Assembly (NCBI RefSeq): GCF_000001735.4
Contig: NC_003075.7
Span: forward strand, 2,419,001 to 2,483,000
Reading direction: 5' to 3'
Length of the DNA stretch: 64,000 nt
Source: Arabidopsis thaliana
Taxonomy: Eukaryota > Streptophyta > Magnoliopsida > Brassicales > Brassicaceae
Below the pieces are notes generated by a model. That model had not been told where the DNA came from. It did no database searches and saw only the letters and a program-made list of their open reading frames with translations. The first letter of the stretch is position 1. The number at the start of each line of letters is the position of its first letter. A program made the position numbers and the translations under genes. Shown in pieces: positions 12,120 through 22,411 of the stretch.

Positions 12120-12672
12120 ATGAGCACCAACAGCTACTACTCATCCGCTTCCAGTTCAGGATTTCGTGTCTGTCCTCCTGGTGTCCCCTCGAAATGTTGG
12201 TGTGGAGAAGAGATCATTACATTCACATCGAAAACAAAGGAGAATCCATACCGGAGATTCTACCGTTGTGCGATAGCAATGAAGGTACACATTTCGATTT
12301 TGTGATATATTTGATTGATTGAAGGAGTAAATGATTGGAAATTATGTTTTATAGAGAGAAAATGAAGAGCACTTGTTCAAATGGGTTGATGAAGCTCTCT
12401 TGGACGAAATTAAGATGGTAAATGAGAAGTGTAAGAGAGTTGTAGAGAATATTAGTGACCTCAGAATGAACGTGATGGCTAATATGGAGCTCCTTAATAA
12501 AAACGCTAAGCAGATGGAGGAAGAGCTGATTAAGAAGATGGAGGGTGAACTCTTGACCATGAAGGAGAATGTGGAAGAGCTAGGACATGTTATGGCAAAG
12601 TCAGCTTTGAAGACTGTAGGGGTTGCTGTTGTGATTGTTGCATCTATTGTATGGCTTTGGGGAAGAGTGTAG
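12120..12672 (+). CDS. AT4G04775: GRF-type zinc-finger protein with coiled coil and C-terminal membrane anchor, 160 aa
   Basis: Exons 12120-12284 and 12355-12672 give 160 aa. The N-terminal third fits a GRF zinc finger: CWC at residues 26-28, NPYRRFYRC ending at Cys50, then His61 and a K-W-V-D-E block, a plausible C-C-C-H metal site. Residues ~66-135 are Lys/Glu/Met-rich and read as a coiled coil. Residues ~140-157 are a single hydrophobic segment ending WLWGRV, likely a tail anchor. GRF fingers are generally thought to bind nucleic acid or protein; the function of this plant subfamily is not known to me. It is the only gene inside the MULE and may be captured, accessory or domesticated. Its reading frame is intact. 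Confidence 0.87.
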
Positions 12673-12720
12673 GTGTTGTTGAGGTTTTGGAGTGAAATTG
12701 TAGTATTGGATTAGTCTCTG

Positions 12721-13084
12721 TTATAAAATTGTCGAATGAAGAACCCTAATCGACCAAATCGATTTTGCAGAAGAAGAAGAATGAAAACGACGTCGTTTTC
12801 TTTCTCTTTTTGATGAGTTAAACGAAATGAAAACGACGTCGTTTTCTTAACGGGTCTGGGTATTAGTCAGGTTAATCGCAATCGCGGTACAGTAAACGCA
12901 GATTTGTGGTTAATCCCGGTTAAATGAATGGTTCAATTGGAAATGTATGTTTAAGCATGAATTCGAAAGTAGATGATGTAATTTTGAGGAATATGAAAGT
13001 TGATGGTGAAAATTTAAGGGCCCAAAAGTCCGGGGGTGAAAGCTGAGAATCGAAATAGTTTATGGCTCAAAAATCAGCCACCCA
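12721..13084 (-). repeat. Right terminal inverted repeat of the MULE
   Basis: Near-perfect reverse complement of 11753-12115, starting 48 bp after the GRF gene stop. It therefore forms the 3' untranslated or terminator region of that gene and could fire transcription inward from the other side. It ends 580 bp upstream of the MED21 start codon. Confidence 0.88.
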
Positions 13085-13093
13085 ATTCTACTT

Positions 13094-13664
13094 CAGTGTT
13101 TTTTTTTTTAATTAGTTGTCAATTAATTAAAGCAGTAGGTTTAAAGAAACAACAGAAATCGTTCCTTACGAATTCTATGGAATTAGGGCCCAAAAATCCA
13201 AAGGAAAGGCCACCTTAAAAGCCCATTTTAAAAATCTTCGAGCCCAAACCCAAAACGCAGAACGAAGTTTATTAAGAACAACAAAACGCCCCAATTCGCA
13301 GCGATTATCTGTCGTTGCCACACCCAACAGACTCTGCGTCGCCGGAGAAATCTTGTCGACGGGTAAGTCTCTTCGTTAAAGCTTATGCTTCGTTAAATCG
13401 ATTAGGTCAATTTTTTCCCTGAGGATTCGCCATTTTGATCCTCTCTGAAATCCAACTGGTTTTAAGTGATTTATGCTTTGGCACTAGTTTTGTTGAGAAT
13501 CTTGTTTGATAAATTCAGGAATTGACCACCAATTTTGTGCCATTTGAATCTCCTAGATCCTCTCTGAACGTTATATCTTGCTTTTGAGTATATGTTAAAA
13601 GTCTAATATGTGATTGATTACTGTAAATTTTATACTTGTTCAAGGTCTTTTAAGGTTTTGGAAG
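13094..13664 (+). promoter_or_regulatory. MED21 promoter and untranslated leader
   Basis: Right after the MULE target duplication, three GGGCCC or AGCCCA/AGCCCAA motifs (about 13186-13250) resemble the site II elements of housekeeping plant promoters. A strong splice donor GTAAGT at 13363 and acceptors at 13643 or 13653 suggest a leader intron ending shortly before the ATG. The insertion of the MULE just upstream fixes how little native promoter remains. Confidence 0.5.
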
Positions 13665-14397
13665 ATGGATATAATCTCACAGTTGCAAGAACAAGTGAAT
13701 ACGATTGCTGCTATCACTTTCAATGCTTTTGGGACACTGCAAAGGGATGCACCACCAGTCCAGCTTTCACCTAATTATCCTGAACCACCCGCTACAACTA
13801 CGGTTACTGATGATGCTACGCCTTTTCCTGAGCAACCTAAGCAGCTCAGTGCTGGCTTAGTTAAGGCTGCTAAACAGTTTGATGCTTTGGTTGCTGCACT
13901 TCCTTTGTCAGAAGGTGGTGAAGGTGCTCAGCTCAAAAGAATCGCTGAACTCCAGGTCAAACAAGTCACACCGATATGTCGAGTTCTTGAATCCGATTAC
14001 TTCTATTTGTCTAACCGCTTTGTCCTGTTTTTTCTTCAGGTGGAAAATGATCTTGTTGGTCAAGAACTCCAAAAGCAACTAGAGGCTGCAGGTAAAAAAC
14101 GATCTTAGGTTTTCACTTCATTGTTGGTGTGTCTTATCTGTCTGTAACTGGAGCAGATTCATTATGCACTTCAAATTTCAATTTGTATACTTTCTTGTTG
14201 ATACACGCACTATGGTTAGATGTTATCTTTAGTGGTTCTAGAATTTGGAATTTTTGTTTTCCCTTGCAACTGCCTCTGACGATTGAGCTGATGTTAATGG
14301 TGTGACCTTGTTTGTGACAGAGAAGGAGCTAAAGCAAGTACAAGAGCTGTTTGGACAAGCTGCTGACAATTGCCTGAACATGAAGAAACCTGAATGA
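13665..14397 (+). CDS. MED21: MED21, Mediator middle-module subunit, 139 aa
   Basis: Mediator subunit that links transcription regulators to RNA polymerase II in the nucleus. In Arabidopsis it has also been tied to fungal defence through the HUB1 ubiquitin ligase. Exons 13665-13955, 14040-14091 and 14321-14397 give 140 codons. The start MDIISQLQEQVN begins the first amphipathic helix of the family. A Pro/Thr-rich linker follows (residues ~38-62), then a long heptad-like helix (LKRIAELQ...LQKQLEAAEKELKQV), the coiled coil that pairs with MED7. If the first intron is retained the frame adds about 28 codons and then joins a truncated end; splicing gives the full family protein. Confidence 0.95.
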
Positions 14398-14681
14398 AAT
14401 GCTTGTTTACCTTTTGTCGAGCTGATTTAGAAACTATATGATTTGGTTCAGCAACAATTATCTTTTAGGTTCATAAGGAATATCTATTCTAAGTTGGTTC
14501 ACCAAAAAATTGTTGTAGAAGCAATTACAAGAATGTTAGTTAGCTCACAACAACAGAACCATTATTTTAACCTTACACTTTTTTGACCTGTCTGATTACA
14601 ATCTCAGAGAATCCACTTTATCATTTTCACAATTACAGGCCATGATTGACACATCATGTTTGATTCTCCGGGCAGTGTTGG

Positions 14682-14912
14682 TCAAATTACTATGATGGTC
14701 AAATTACTATGAACTCTGGTATCTGTCACATTCAATCCAAGTTGCTGAAAAGAAATGACCAGTCCATAAGTTGTGGTCCAAAACCGGATCTTGATTGTGT
14801 ATTTGTACTCAAGCATGTGAAGATATCCTAACTCATCATCCTTCTTGCGCTCTCTCACAAGACTTGTATAGAGTCCAACAATCTTTTGTCTGCGTGATGA
14901 AGCTTTAGGATG
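14682..14912 (-). pseudogene. Protein-like remnant, unassigned (about 76 codons)
   Basis: On the minus strand, from 14912 to a TGA at 14682-14684, one frame stays open and reads like real protein: basic and acidic residues, then an aromatic/hydrophobic pattern (...ELGYLHMLEYKYTIKIRFW...ISFQQLGLN...). It has no start codon and no convincing flanking exons. A 17-bp direct repeat (GGTCAAATTACTATGA type, 14680-14713) overlaps its end. I do not recognise the parent. The remaining spacer 14398-15319 is AT-rich with nothing to name. Confidence 0.35.
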
Positions 14913-15319
14913 AAAAGAAAACTTTAGCCAGTCCGATCAATATTATAAATTAACAATTGTATAAATTTACCAATATATATATTTATATAAATATTATATG
15001 TAAAATATTTAGTGAAATATGACTCTACTATTGTTTTTCTTTAATTTTTATTAATTTTTTGTAAAGTTCAATTCTAATACTTTTACTATGTGAAAAAAAA
15101 AAATTGTATTTTTTTTTTAAACTTAATAATTGTTTTCTACTTATAATCGGATTAAGAAAGATTATTGATTATAAAGAAAAGATCACTTTTAAAATTAAAT
15201 TTTTGTAAGAAATTATAAAATTTGTAAAATCTCTTTATAAATTGATAATTATTAATTTATCCATAAATTAATTAATTTTCTCGGTCCCAAACAATATTAA
15301 CTTATAGATGTTTTACGGT

Positions 15320-15622
15320 AGTTTGTTGATGAAACACTCATATTCTTTTTAGGTTTCTTCTTGTTGGGTGCTTGAGAAAATGCAGACCGACTTTCTTCGA
15401 TGATATGTTGTACATCTTTATCATCTATTGGAATTTTTTATATCAATGCCTTGGCACCTTCTGAATCCCCTGCAGCTAGTAGAACCTGATACATCCTGCC
15501 AAACCATAAACAAGAACCAATGATATACCGAAAACCTCTTGATCTTTTGGAAACTGATGATCTAGTTATCAGAATTGACTGCATCCTCTTGAAACTAATC
15601 GAACCCGTAAATCGAAACCCAC
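15320..15622 (-). pseudogene. Duplicated, broken copy of the last exon and adjoining intron of the PPR gene
   Basis: This 303-bp block is a clear second copy of 16007-16312: intron end, splice acceptor and the exon beginning M-Y-Q-V-L-L-A-A-G-D. In this copy the reading frame meets a stop shortly after the A-K-A-L-I residues, and other small changes follow, so it cannot serve as an alternative last exon encoding the full tail. It lies directly downstream of the true gene end in the same orientation, so it is a local tandem duplication interrupted by unrelated sequence. Confidence 0.8.
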
Positions 15623-15807
15623 AGGACATTGTTGAAGAGGAAGACGTTGAGGCAAAGGTGGCTGTAGCAGAGGGTGCTGTAGCAAAGGTGGCAGAAGTGG
15701 TTGTAGCAGAGGTGGCTAAAGCTGAAGTTGTGGCAGACAATCCACGTAAGAGAAAGACGATTGGTGCTAACTACTATATCCCAGACAAAAGACAACGCTT
15801 GTTCTGA
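15520..15807 (+). other. Chimeric open frame running antisense through the PPR copy into an Ala/Val/Glu-rich tail
   Basis: An open frame of 95 codons starts inside the antisense strand of the PPR duplicate. From about 15630 it continues in unrelated sequence coding an Ala/Val/Lys/Glu-rich stretch of short repeats, ending in a basic N-P-R-K-R-K...P-D-K-R-Q-R tail. The second half looks like part of a real protein placed here by rearrangement. I do not recognise it and see no evidence that the whole is expressed. Sequence from 15808 to 16006 holds nothing else recognisable. Confidence 0.35.
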
Positions 15808-16006
15808 CTTTAGGCGGGAGACTCATCTTAGCTCCTTAAGGTTGTTATATAGAAGACTTTAGTTCTGAGAAAAGAATGATAAATTTGATGTCAAAAAAAC
15901 AAAAAAGAAAGAAAATTCTTTTTTTTTTAATTGGTCAACAGAATATGGACGTCCATATAATATTTCACTTCATAATTACAATATAAAGAAATTTTGTACA
16001 AAATCA

Positions 16007-19000
16007 CTACTTTGTTGATAAAACAATCATTTTCTTTTTTGGTTTCTTCTTGTTGGGTGCTTGAGAAAATGCAGACTGACTTTCTTCGATGATATGTTGT
16101 ACATCTTTATCATCTTTTGGAATTTTTGACACCAATGCCTTGGCACCTTCTGAATCCCCTGCAGCTAGTAGAACCTGATACATCCTGCCAAACCGTAAAC
16201 CAGAACCAATGATATACTGGAAACCTCTTGATCTTTTGGAAACTGATGATCTAATTATCAGAATAAACTGCATCCACTTGAAACTAATCGAACCCGTAAA
16301 CCAAAACCCTAGTGGTAAACTTGTAACTCTTTTTGTGCCAATGATAGTACAAAATTGGTCTTTTGTTATGTAATTTCAAGATATATCTTTTCTTTCTGTT
16401 CCTTAAATCTATAGTTCTTGAGCAAAGAGAACAGGAGTGGCTTACCTCAGAAAGCTCAGGACGTTGCAAGGGAATGCTGCAGATTGGTACTCTTTCCACA
16501 CCAATAGACCGTGCTCCAGGTCCTTGGCATTAACACATGCATGTAAGAGAAAATCTAGACATTTTCTTGAAGGAACAAACCCGAGCTCATCTTTCATAAA
16601 TCTTAGCAAATCCATTCCTAGATGCACTTTGGATGGCTCTGTCTCTGCGATTGCCCAAAACACCTGATCCAAAACAGCATATCACTGAGAGGCTTAAATT
16701 ACTGAAGGCTAATTCAGTAAAAGAGAACATAGCTACTAGTTACAGACTCGATCACTCGAGCTTGATAGCTGTTCTAATTAAATGTTCTTGCTTAGTGCTT
16801 TACTTCAAACTTCTTCGTTGAGAAACCCCACAATGATCCAAGAACATGGAATGTGAAAGTTGCACATATTGGAGACATCTCAGGGTTATCATAGATGAGT
16901 AAATGAACAAGTTTCCAGAAAGAAGCCCATGAGAAAAACAAAATCAAACCTCGTCAAAATGAGCTTCCACAGGTATGCCTTTCTTTAACAACCGGACCTT
17001 GTTCCGTTTCAGCAGATCAACAATATCGCTATACAACAAAAAGAGCAAATCAAGAATGAGACATTCAACATTGGGTAGACAAGAACTAATTCGAGAGCAT
17101 GGGTGATTTACTCTACCTTGACTTTTTATTGCGGACAGCGAACAAAATCATTCTGAAGAAACCGTCGATCCAACTAGTATCATCTTGTAGGTCATCAGCC
17201 AGTTGAACTAGCGTACTTAACTCTCCCTTTGAATCAGAGTATTCCTACAGAGATAATCAATTCACTGATTATCAATCAACTAATATATGATACTAAGAAA
17301 AATGTGGCTGAAAGTGTAATACTTACTATAAGAGATATAATCGATTTCGGGTCTACGTGGCATTCGGCTTTCCTCATTTCTTCATATATATGTAAGGCAT
17401 CTGCCCATTTTCCACGTGATGCAAGAGCCGAAATAAGCACACTTTTCAGTTCATTTTGGTTTATAGCCGGAACATCTGGATCTACGAGCACCTATGGTAG
17501 AATAAAAATTTGAGCTCTTACTCTAATTACATAAATGTATTCCACTTTTGAGATCTTAAAAAAAAAAAAGAGTATGTGTGCCTACCTGTTTCGCCTTCTC
17601 AAACTTCCCAGATGCTGCATATGCATCTATCAGGGACATGTAAATTCGCTTAGTAGCTTGAACTCCTGCTTGCTTCATCTCCTCATAGTACTTAAAAAAG
17701 GCACAAACATATTTCTCACTCATAATACACAAAGAAAGAGAGTAGAGATATTTTGTAGTGGCGTTGACTTGACACGACTCCAAGTTAAGAAGAACAAGTA
17801 GACAAAAGATCTAAAGAACAGAAAATTCTGAATTTTACCTTAGTAATAGCGTCCTCCTGGGTACAGTTGTTTATTAGATAACCAAAAGTTATGGAATCAG
17901 GTTTAACGCCAGCTTCCTTCATTTGCTTGACGACCATTAACGCACTACTCACATTTTTCTTCAAAACATACAAAAGCCATCAGCTGAAAACGATCTAAGA
18001 GACGTTGGGAGCTCACAGAAACATGGACAATCTCTCAGGTCAGAATTTGCAAACATGAAATGGGAGCTTAAGATATTACCTCCCTAAAATATCCAGCCAA
18101 TATACAATTGAACATGCTAGAGTTTGGTTCCAAATTGAAGTTCTTTAAATTACCAAGCATATTATATGCACCTTCAAACTGCACATGAAACCAAAAGATA
18201 TAGAGAAACATTTTGTGGTTAGAGAAACAAGCGAAGCAGCAACTGTAAGAAACAGCACAGACATGTCCTCATCTGTAACATAGGGTTTGAGGAAGTTACA
18301 TCTTTGATTCTTGTGCACAAACGTATAATGCTCCGGAAGTTCTCAGTATTAGGTTTCACACTCTTTGTGCACATAATTGAATGGATTCTTCGCACCTTAA
18401 ACAGCAAAAGTATGAGGAAATCCGTTTCATATATGAGCAGAGTTCAACTGTATATTGTCTGGATATAGATTCAAGCTAAATGAGGATGCACACCAAATCA
18501 AACTCAAGAACTTCATCAATGGCATGTAACAATGAATGTAGGATATCTGCGGATATCATCAAACCTGCTTCACCCATTTTTTCAACTACATCAAGAGCAG
18601 TGACTACCTACGGCACAGAGAGAATACTCATTATATATAGCACACGAAATACAGCCAAATTTATTATAAAACAAGCATAATAGGAATACCTCATTCGAGT
18701 CACAGCTATACTTAACAAGCTTTTCGTACGATGTAGATGAAGGCATAACATCAAGTTCTTCATGCATCTTGTTAAATTTTAAGATTGTATCCTCAACCTT
18801 TAATTGTAGAAAACCAGTAAAACATGGACAATTAGGAGGCATCGATTATCTAACCAAAGACTTTAACAACACTAATCTGCCACTAATATTCATGAGAAGT
18901 CCTTACCGTTGGATTTGGGGTGCAAGTAGAATAGATAGAGATGAGATCAGAAACGTTCTTCACTCCTTCATCTACGCATGTTAATGAGAAACATATAAAA

Positions 19001-20344
19001 CATGCTATAAAAATGATGTTCTACAGGCATAAACATGTTATTGGACAATGCAGCCTTACCACTTTCTCTTAGCTCCCAAAGGAATCTACTCGCAACAGAA
19101 TCCAATGAAAACCTCCCAAGATATTCAAATATGTTTGCCAATAGGTCCGACGAACGAACTTTTGTTATGTCTACAATCTCTAAGAGCCTCTCAAGATGGT
19201 ACTTTTGGTCTTTTTTACATAGTGCAAGCAGATAATTTTCTGTTTTTTTAAGGATCAAAAAGGTTAAATCTTTCAGAGTAAGAGAGAGCCACAAAACAAC
19301 AGAGTGCACAAAACTGAATATTGCTTACCTTGCAAGACTGATAAGCTTTCACCGTTATCACCATCAATTGTACTGCAAAGTTCCTCAATCTTCTCTCCAT
19401 CACCAAGATGGATCCAAAGAAGCATTTCATAGTAACCAAGTCTCTCAACGGAACCGGGACTAGCCTCCCTAATCACATCCTTGAAACTATGAAACTCATC
19501 TACCATATCCATACCAATCAAATAACCAAGAAGAGGACCATAAACTCTTTCTTCAATCAAAAATCCACGATCTCTCATAGATTTCAAAAGCTCAAAAGCC
19601 TTCTCAATATGGCCAAGAGCATAATCTAGATCATTGCTTTTCTCAGCATGCTCTAAGTAAACACCAATCATTGCATTGTACTCTGTCACACTCATCTCTT
19701 TAGCTACTCTATCAAAAGCACCAAACATAGCCTCAGTGCCTAATTTCTGAGCAGAGTCTCTAAATATCTTAGCGAAACGCCGTGACAGACCGTTCTGCTT
19801 GTAAACACGTCTCTCTTTCCTTTCACGAGACAACTCTTTCGTTCTTAACGAAATATCATAAGGGATCTTAGTGGTGAAACTTGGTATCTTTAAAAATAAG
19901 TTCTTCTCCAAAGAGCTTTTATCTGATGTTGTTACTGAAATGTGATTCAAACTATGAATGAATGAGAGTTTGTTGAAGAAAATAGACAAAATTGGCAACA
20001 CATACCATGTAACAATTTCGATACTCGATCTTGTAATGATGCTTCCTCAAGATCTACACACAATTTTGCATGAAATCAATCGAATTCTAAACATTACCCA
20101 GATACAGAAAAATATCAAATTTACAACGAATTCATTCTAAAGATCACATTTTTCTTATATTTGTTCATATCAGAAAATCCGAATTACCTGAGGAAGAGTT
20201 TTTGGAAGAGAGAAGATCTTTGACAGCTTGAGAAGTTCCGGCGATGTCTTTGTTGCCGGAAGCAATTGAAGATTCGCCGGTGGGTCTAATACGGGATTTG
20301 AAGACTGAACTTAATAAGCTTTTGTTAACCTTTGAGACAACCAT
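16007..20344 (-). CDS. AT4G04790: Pentatricopeptide-repeat protein, 821 aa, 16 coding exons
   Basis: PPR proteins bind specific organellar RNAs. Exons (5' to 3' on the minus strand): 20344-20188, 20053-20006, 19934-19329, 19239-19060, 18971-18907, 18797-18690, 18607-18494, 18395-18300, 18178-18080, 17958-17839, 17690-17586, 17491-17327, 17244-17117, 17028-16950, 16663-16446, 16184-16007; 2466 nt, all phases agree. The N-terminus (MVVSKVNKSLLSSVFKSR) is basic and serine-rich, fitting mitochondrial or plastid import. Helix pairs of PPR type are visible, for example A-L-M-V-V-K-Q-M-K-E-A-G-V-K-P-D-S-I-T and Y-Y-E-E-M-K-Q-A-G-V. The tail is lysine-rich. Fifteen introns is unusual for this mostly intron-poor family. 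Shares a 229-bp divergent spacer with MSRB3. The RNA target is unknown. Confidence 0.9.
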
Positions 20345-20573
20345 GTTCGGATTTCAAGTGAGATTGAGAAGATGAAGAAGAGCAAGTTTATAAAACCCTG
20401 AACAAAAACCCCGACAGGGTTGTTCTATCCAATTTTAAACCTTAGGGGTGATAATTTAATCAATCATATAAATTAGGGGTAATCATGTAAATTAACAAGA
20501 TTAGTTGAAGAAGAATCGTCAAATTTTGATTTTGTCTTGTGGATTCTTCAATTCAAAGATTATAAATTTATTG
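20345..20573. promoter_or_regulatory. Divergent promoter spacer between the PPR gene and MSRB3
   Basis: Only 229 bp separate the two start codons. AAACCCTG and AAACCCC words (20391-20412) resemble telo-box-type motifs on the PPR side. No clear TATA box is visible for either direction. An upstream in-frame ATG for MSRB3 at 20505 lies here but is not the family start. Confidence 0.5.
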
Positions 20574-21937
20574 ATGAACATCGTCAATTCAAAGATTCTC
20601 TTTTTATCATTCACGCTACTTCTTCTTCTTCAATCGTCAATCGTTGAATCCGATTCGATTTGCCTCTCTTCCGGCGTAGCTTCGACGGTGGCAATGGCGG
20701 CTCCGGGATCGGTTCAGAAAGGAGATGAAGAGTGGCGTGCGATTCTTTCACCTGAACAGTTTCGGATTCTTCGTCAAAAGGGCACTGAGTAAAGTTTTTA
20801 ACCTTTCCTCAGCGATTTTCATGGTTCAATTTAGCTTTCAAAATTTGAGCAAATTTGGTAACTATCTTCCATTAGGAATCCTGGTTTTAGAAATCTAGGG
20901 TTTTTATTTCATAACTCGCTTAATTTGTGATTCTCAGAGTTAATAAAGGTTTGAACTTTTTTTTTTTTGCCAATTGTTGGAACATTTATTTTTCAGGGGT
21001 GTGTCTTGATGATGAGCACTATGTTGATGATTAGATCTTCTCTCTGTGTAGATTACATAGAAAGTTTCTGCTATAGATGTTGATCTGTTAGGATAAAGTC
21101 TATTCTTTTGAGTGATTGGAAACAATACAAATTTCCTGCTATTATAGATGTTGAGCTGTTAGGATAAGCTTACATGAAAGGTTATAGTTCTTCAAGGATA
21201 CTATCTTTCATTACTCTTAAACTCCAGATGAGTTTGTTTTTTTTTCTTATTAAAGATAAGATCTGAGTATTGGTTTTACCAAGAATGTGCTACGACTTTA
21301 AGAGCTCGACTTTAGAACTTGGTTGCTCTGTCAGGTTTTGTCAGTTCCTATAGAGCCTTTACTATTATTAGCTTCTGTCTTAGAATGGATTGCTATGTAA
21401 ATGACCATTAATATGTCTGAGTTCGTCGTTGGGGTTTTGGTCTTTCTAGTATTTGGATATCTTATTGAATAGGGAATGAATGTTTATATTGCGGGTTTGT
21501 GTTTTGTTGATTTCAGATATCCAGGAACAGGGGAATATGTCAACTTCGACAAGGAAGGAGTTTACGGTTGTGTAGGATGCAATGCTCCTCTTTATAAATC
21601 CACCACAAAGTTCAACGCTGGTTGTGGCTGGCCAGCTTTCTTTGAAGGAATCCCCGGTGCCATTACCCGAACGGTAAAGAAAATACTCTCAGAGCACAAA
21701 CACTTTTTTCATCAAATTGGTAACAAAAATGAACTCTCTCTTCTTTGTGTATTTTGCTTACATTTGTTGGTTTATCAGACAGACCCAGATGGGAGAAGAA
21801 TAGAGATCAACTGTGCAACATGTGGTGGACATCTTGGTCATGTTTTCAAAGGAGAAGGTTTCGCTACTCCAACCGATGAACGCCATTGCGTGAACAGCGT
21901 TTCGCTTAAGTTCACACCCGCAGCGTCTTCCTTGTAA
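20574..21937 (+). CDS. MSRB3: MSRB3, methionine-R-sulfoxide reductase with ER signal peptide, 176 aa
   Basis: Reduces the R form of protein methionine sulfoxide; the Arabidopsis protein is reported in the ER and linked to cold tolerance. Exons 20574-20788, 21517-21673, 21779-21937. Residues 4-24 form a hydrophobic signal segment (K-I-L-F-L-S-F-T-L-L-L-L-L). Zinc cysteines are C90/C93 and C136/C139; G-C-G-W holds C108, the probable resolving cysteine; [11 protein letters not shown] precedes the RHCVNS motif with catalytic C161. The first ATG of the open frame (20505) would add 23 residues before the signal, so 20574 is preferred. Met41 (20694) aligns with the MSRB5 start. First of four tandem MSRB genes. 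Confidence 0.95.
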
Positions 21938-22411
21938 ATCTTGGCCGAACAAGATTATTTGTTCTTTCTCTGGATTTTTTCACTCAAGTGAGTGGGAGAA
22001 AAACAGAACAAGAATCTTGTATGAGTGTGTGTGTCTATACTGTGTACTGTATTTTTTCTTTCATGACTATTTAAATTCATCACCTCGAGCATTTTGACAA
22101 CAACTGTAGTCTGTAGTATGTATGATTTGTAACTTGAATAAAACACACTCTTGTCTTGTAATACAAAATCTATACTATGTTACGCATCTGTGAGACTCTA
22201 TTGACACGTGCATGATACACCAGTCTAAAGATTCACAACAGTTTCATATGAATCTAGACTCAAAACTAGGAACCATACATCACTGAAATTATGTACAAAT
22301 AGATCACTGTAATGATTCAAGAACCTACCTGATCATTACGCTTGCTTGCCTCTGTTAATATTTCAGCTTCTGGTTACTCTCTGTTGTAGTAGCTTCTTCG
22401 TGGTGGTTGTC
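21938..22411 (+). other. MSRB3 3' region and MSRB4 promoter
   Basis: AATAAA-like signals near 22136-22141 suit the MSRB3 transcript end. The region 22230-22350 (GTTTCATATGAATCTAGAC... and ...TCAAGAACCTACCTGATCAT) has a recognisable counterpart at 26770-26875 upstream of MSRB5. Promoter sequence was therefore copied together with the gene during tandem duplication. Confidence 0.55.

Larger units (their letters stand above)
11753..13084. mobile_element. Non-autonomous Mutator-like element (TIR-MULE) enclosing a GRF zinc-finger gene
   Basis: Two inverted arms, 11753-12115 and 12721-13084, match almost perfectly; I count roughly eight differences over ~363 bp. They are bracketed by the identical 9-mer ATTCTACTT at 11744-11752 and 13085-13093. 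Long inverted repeats plus a 9-bp target duplication are the hallmark of Mutator-like elements. The 605-bp interior is filled by one two-exon gene and there is no room for a transposase. This is therefore a Pack-MULE-like or accessory-gene-bearing non-autonomous copy. High arm identity suggests fairly recent insertion or arm homogenisation. Confidence 0.9.
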
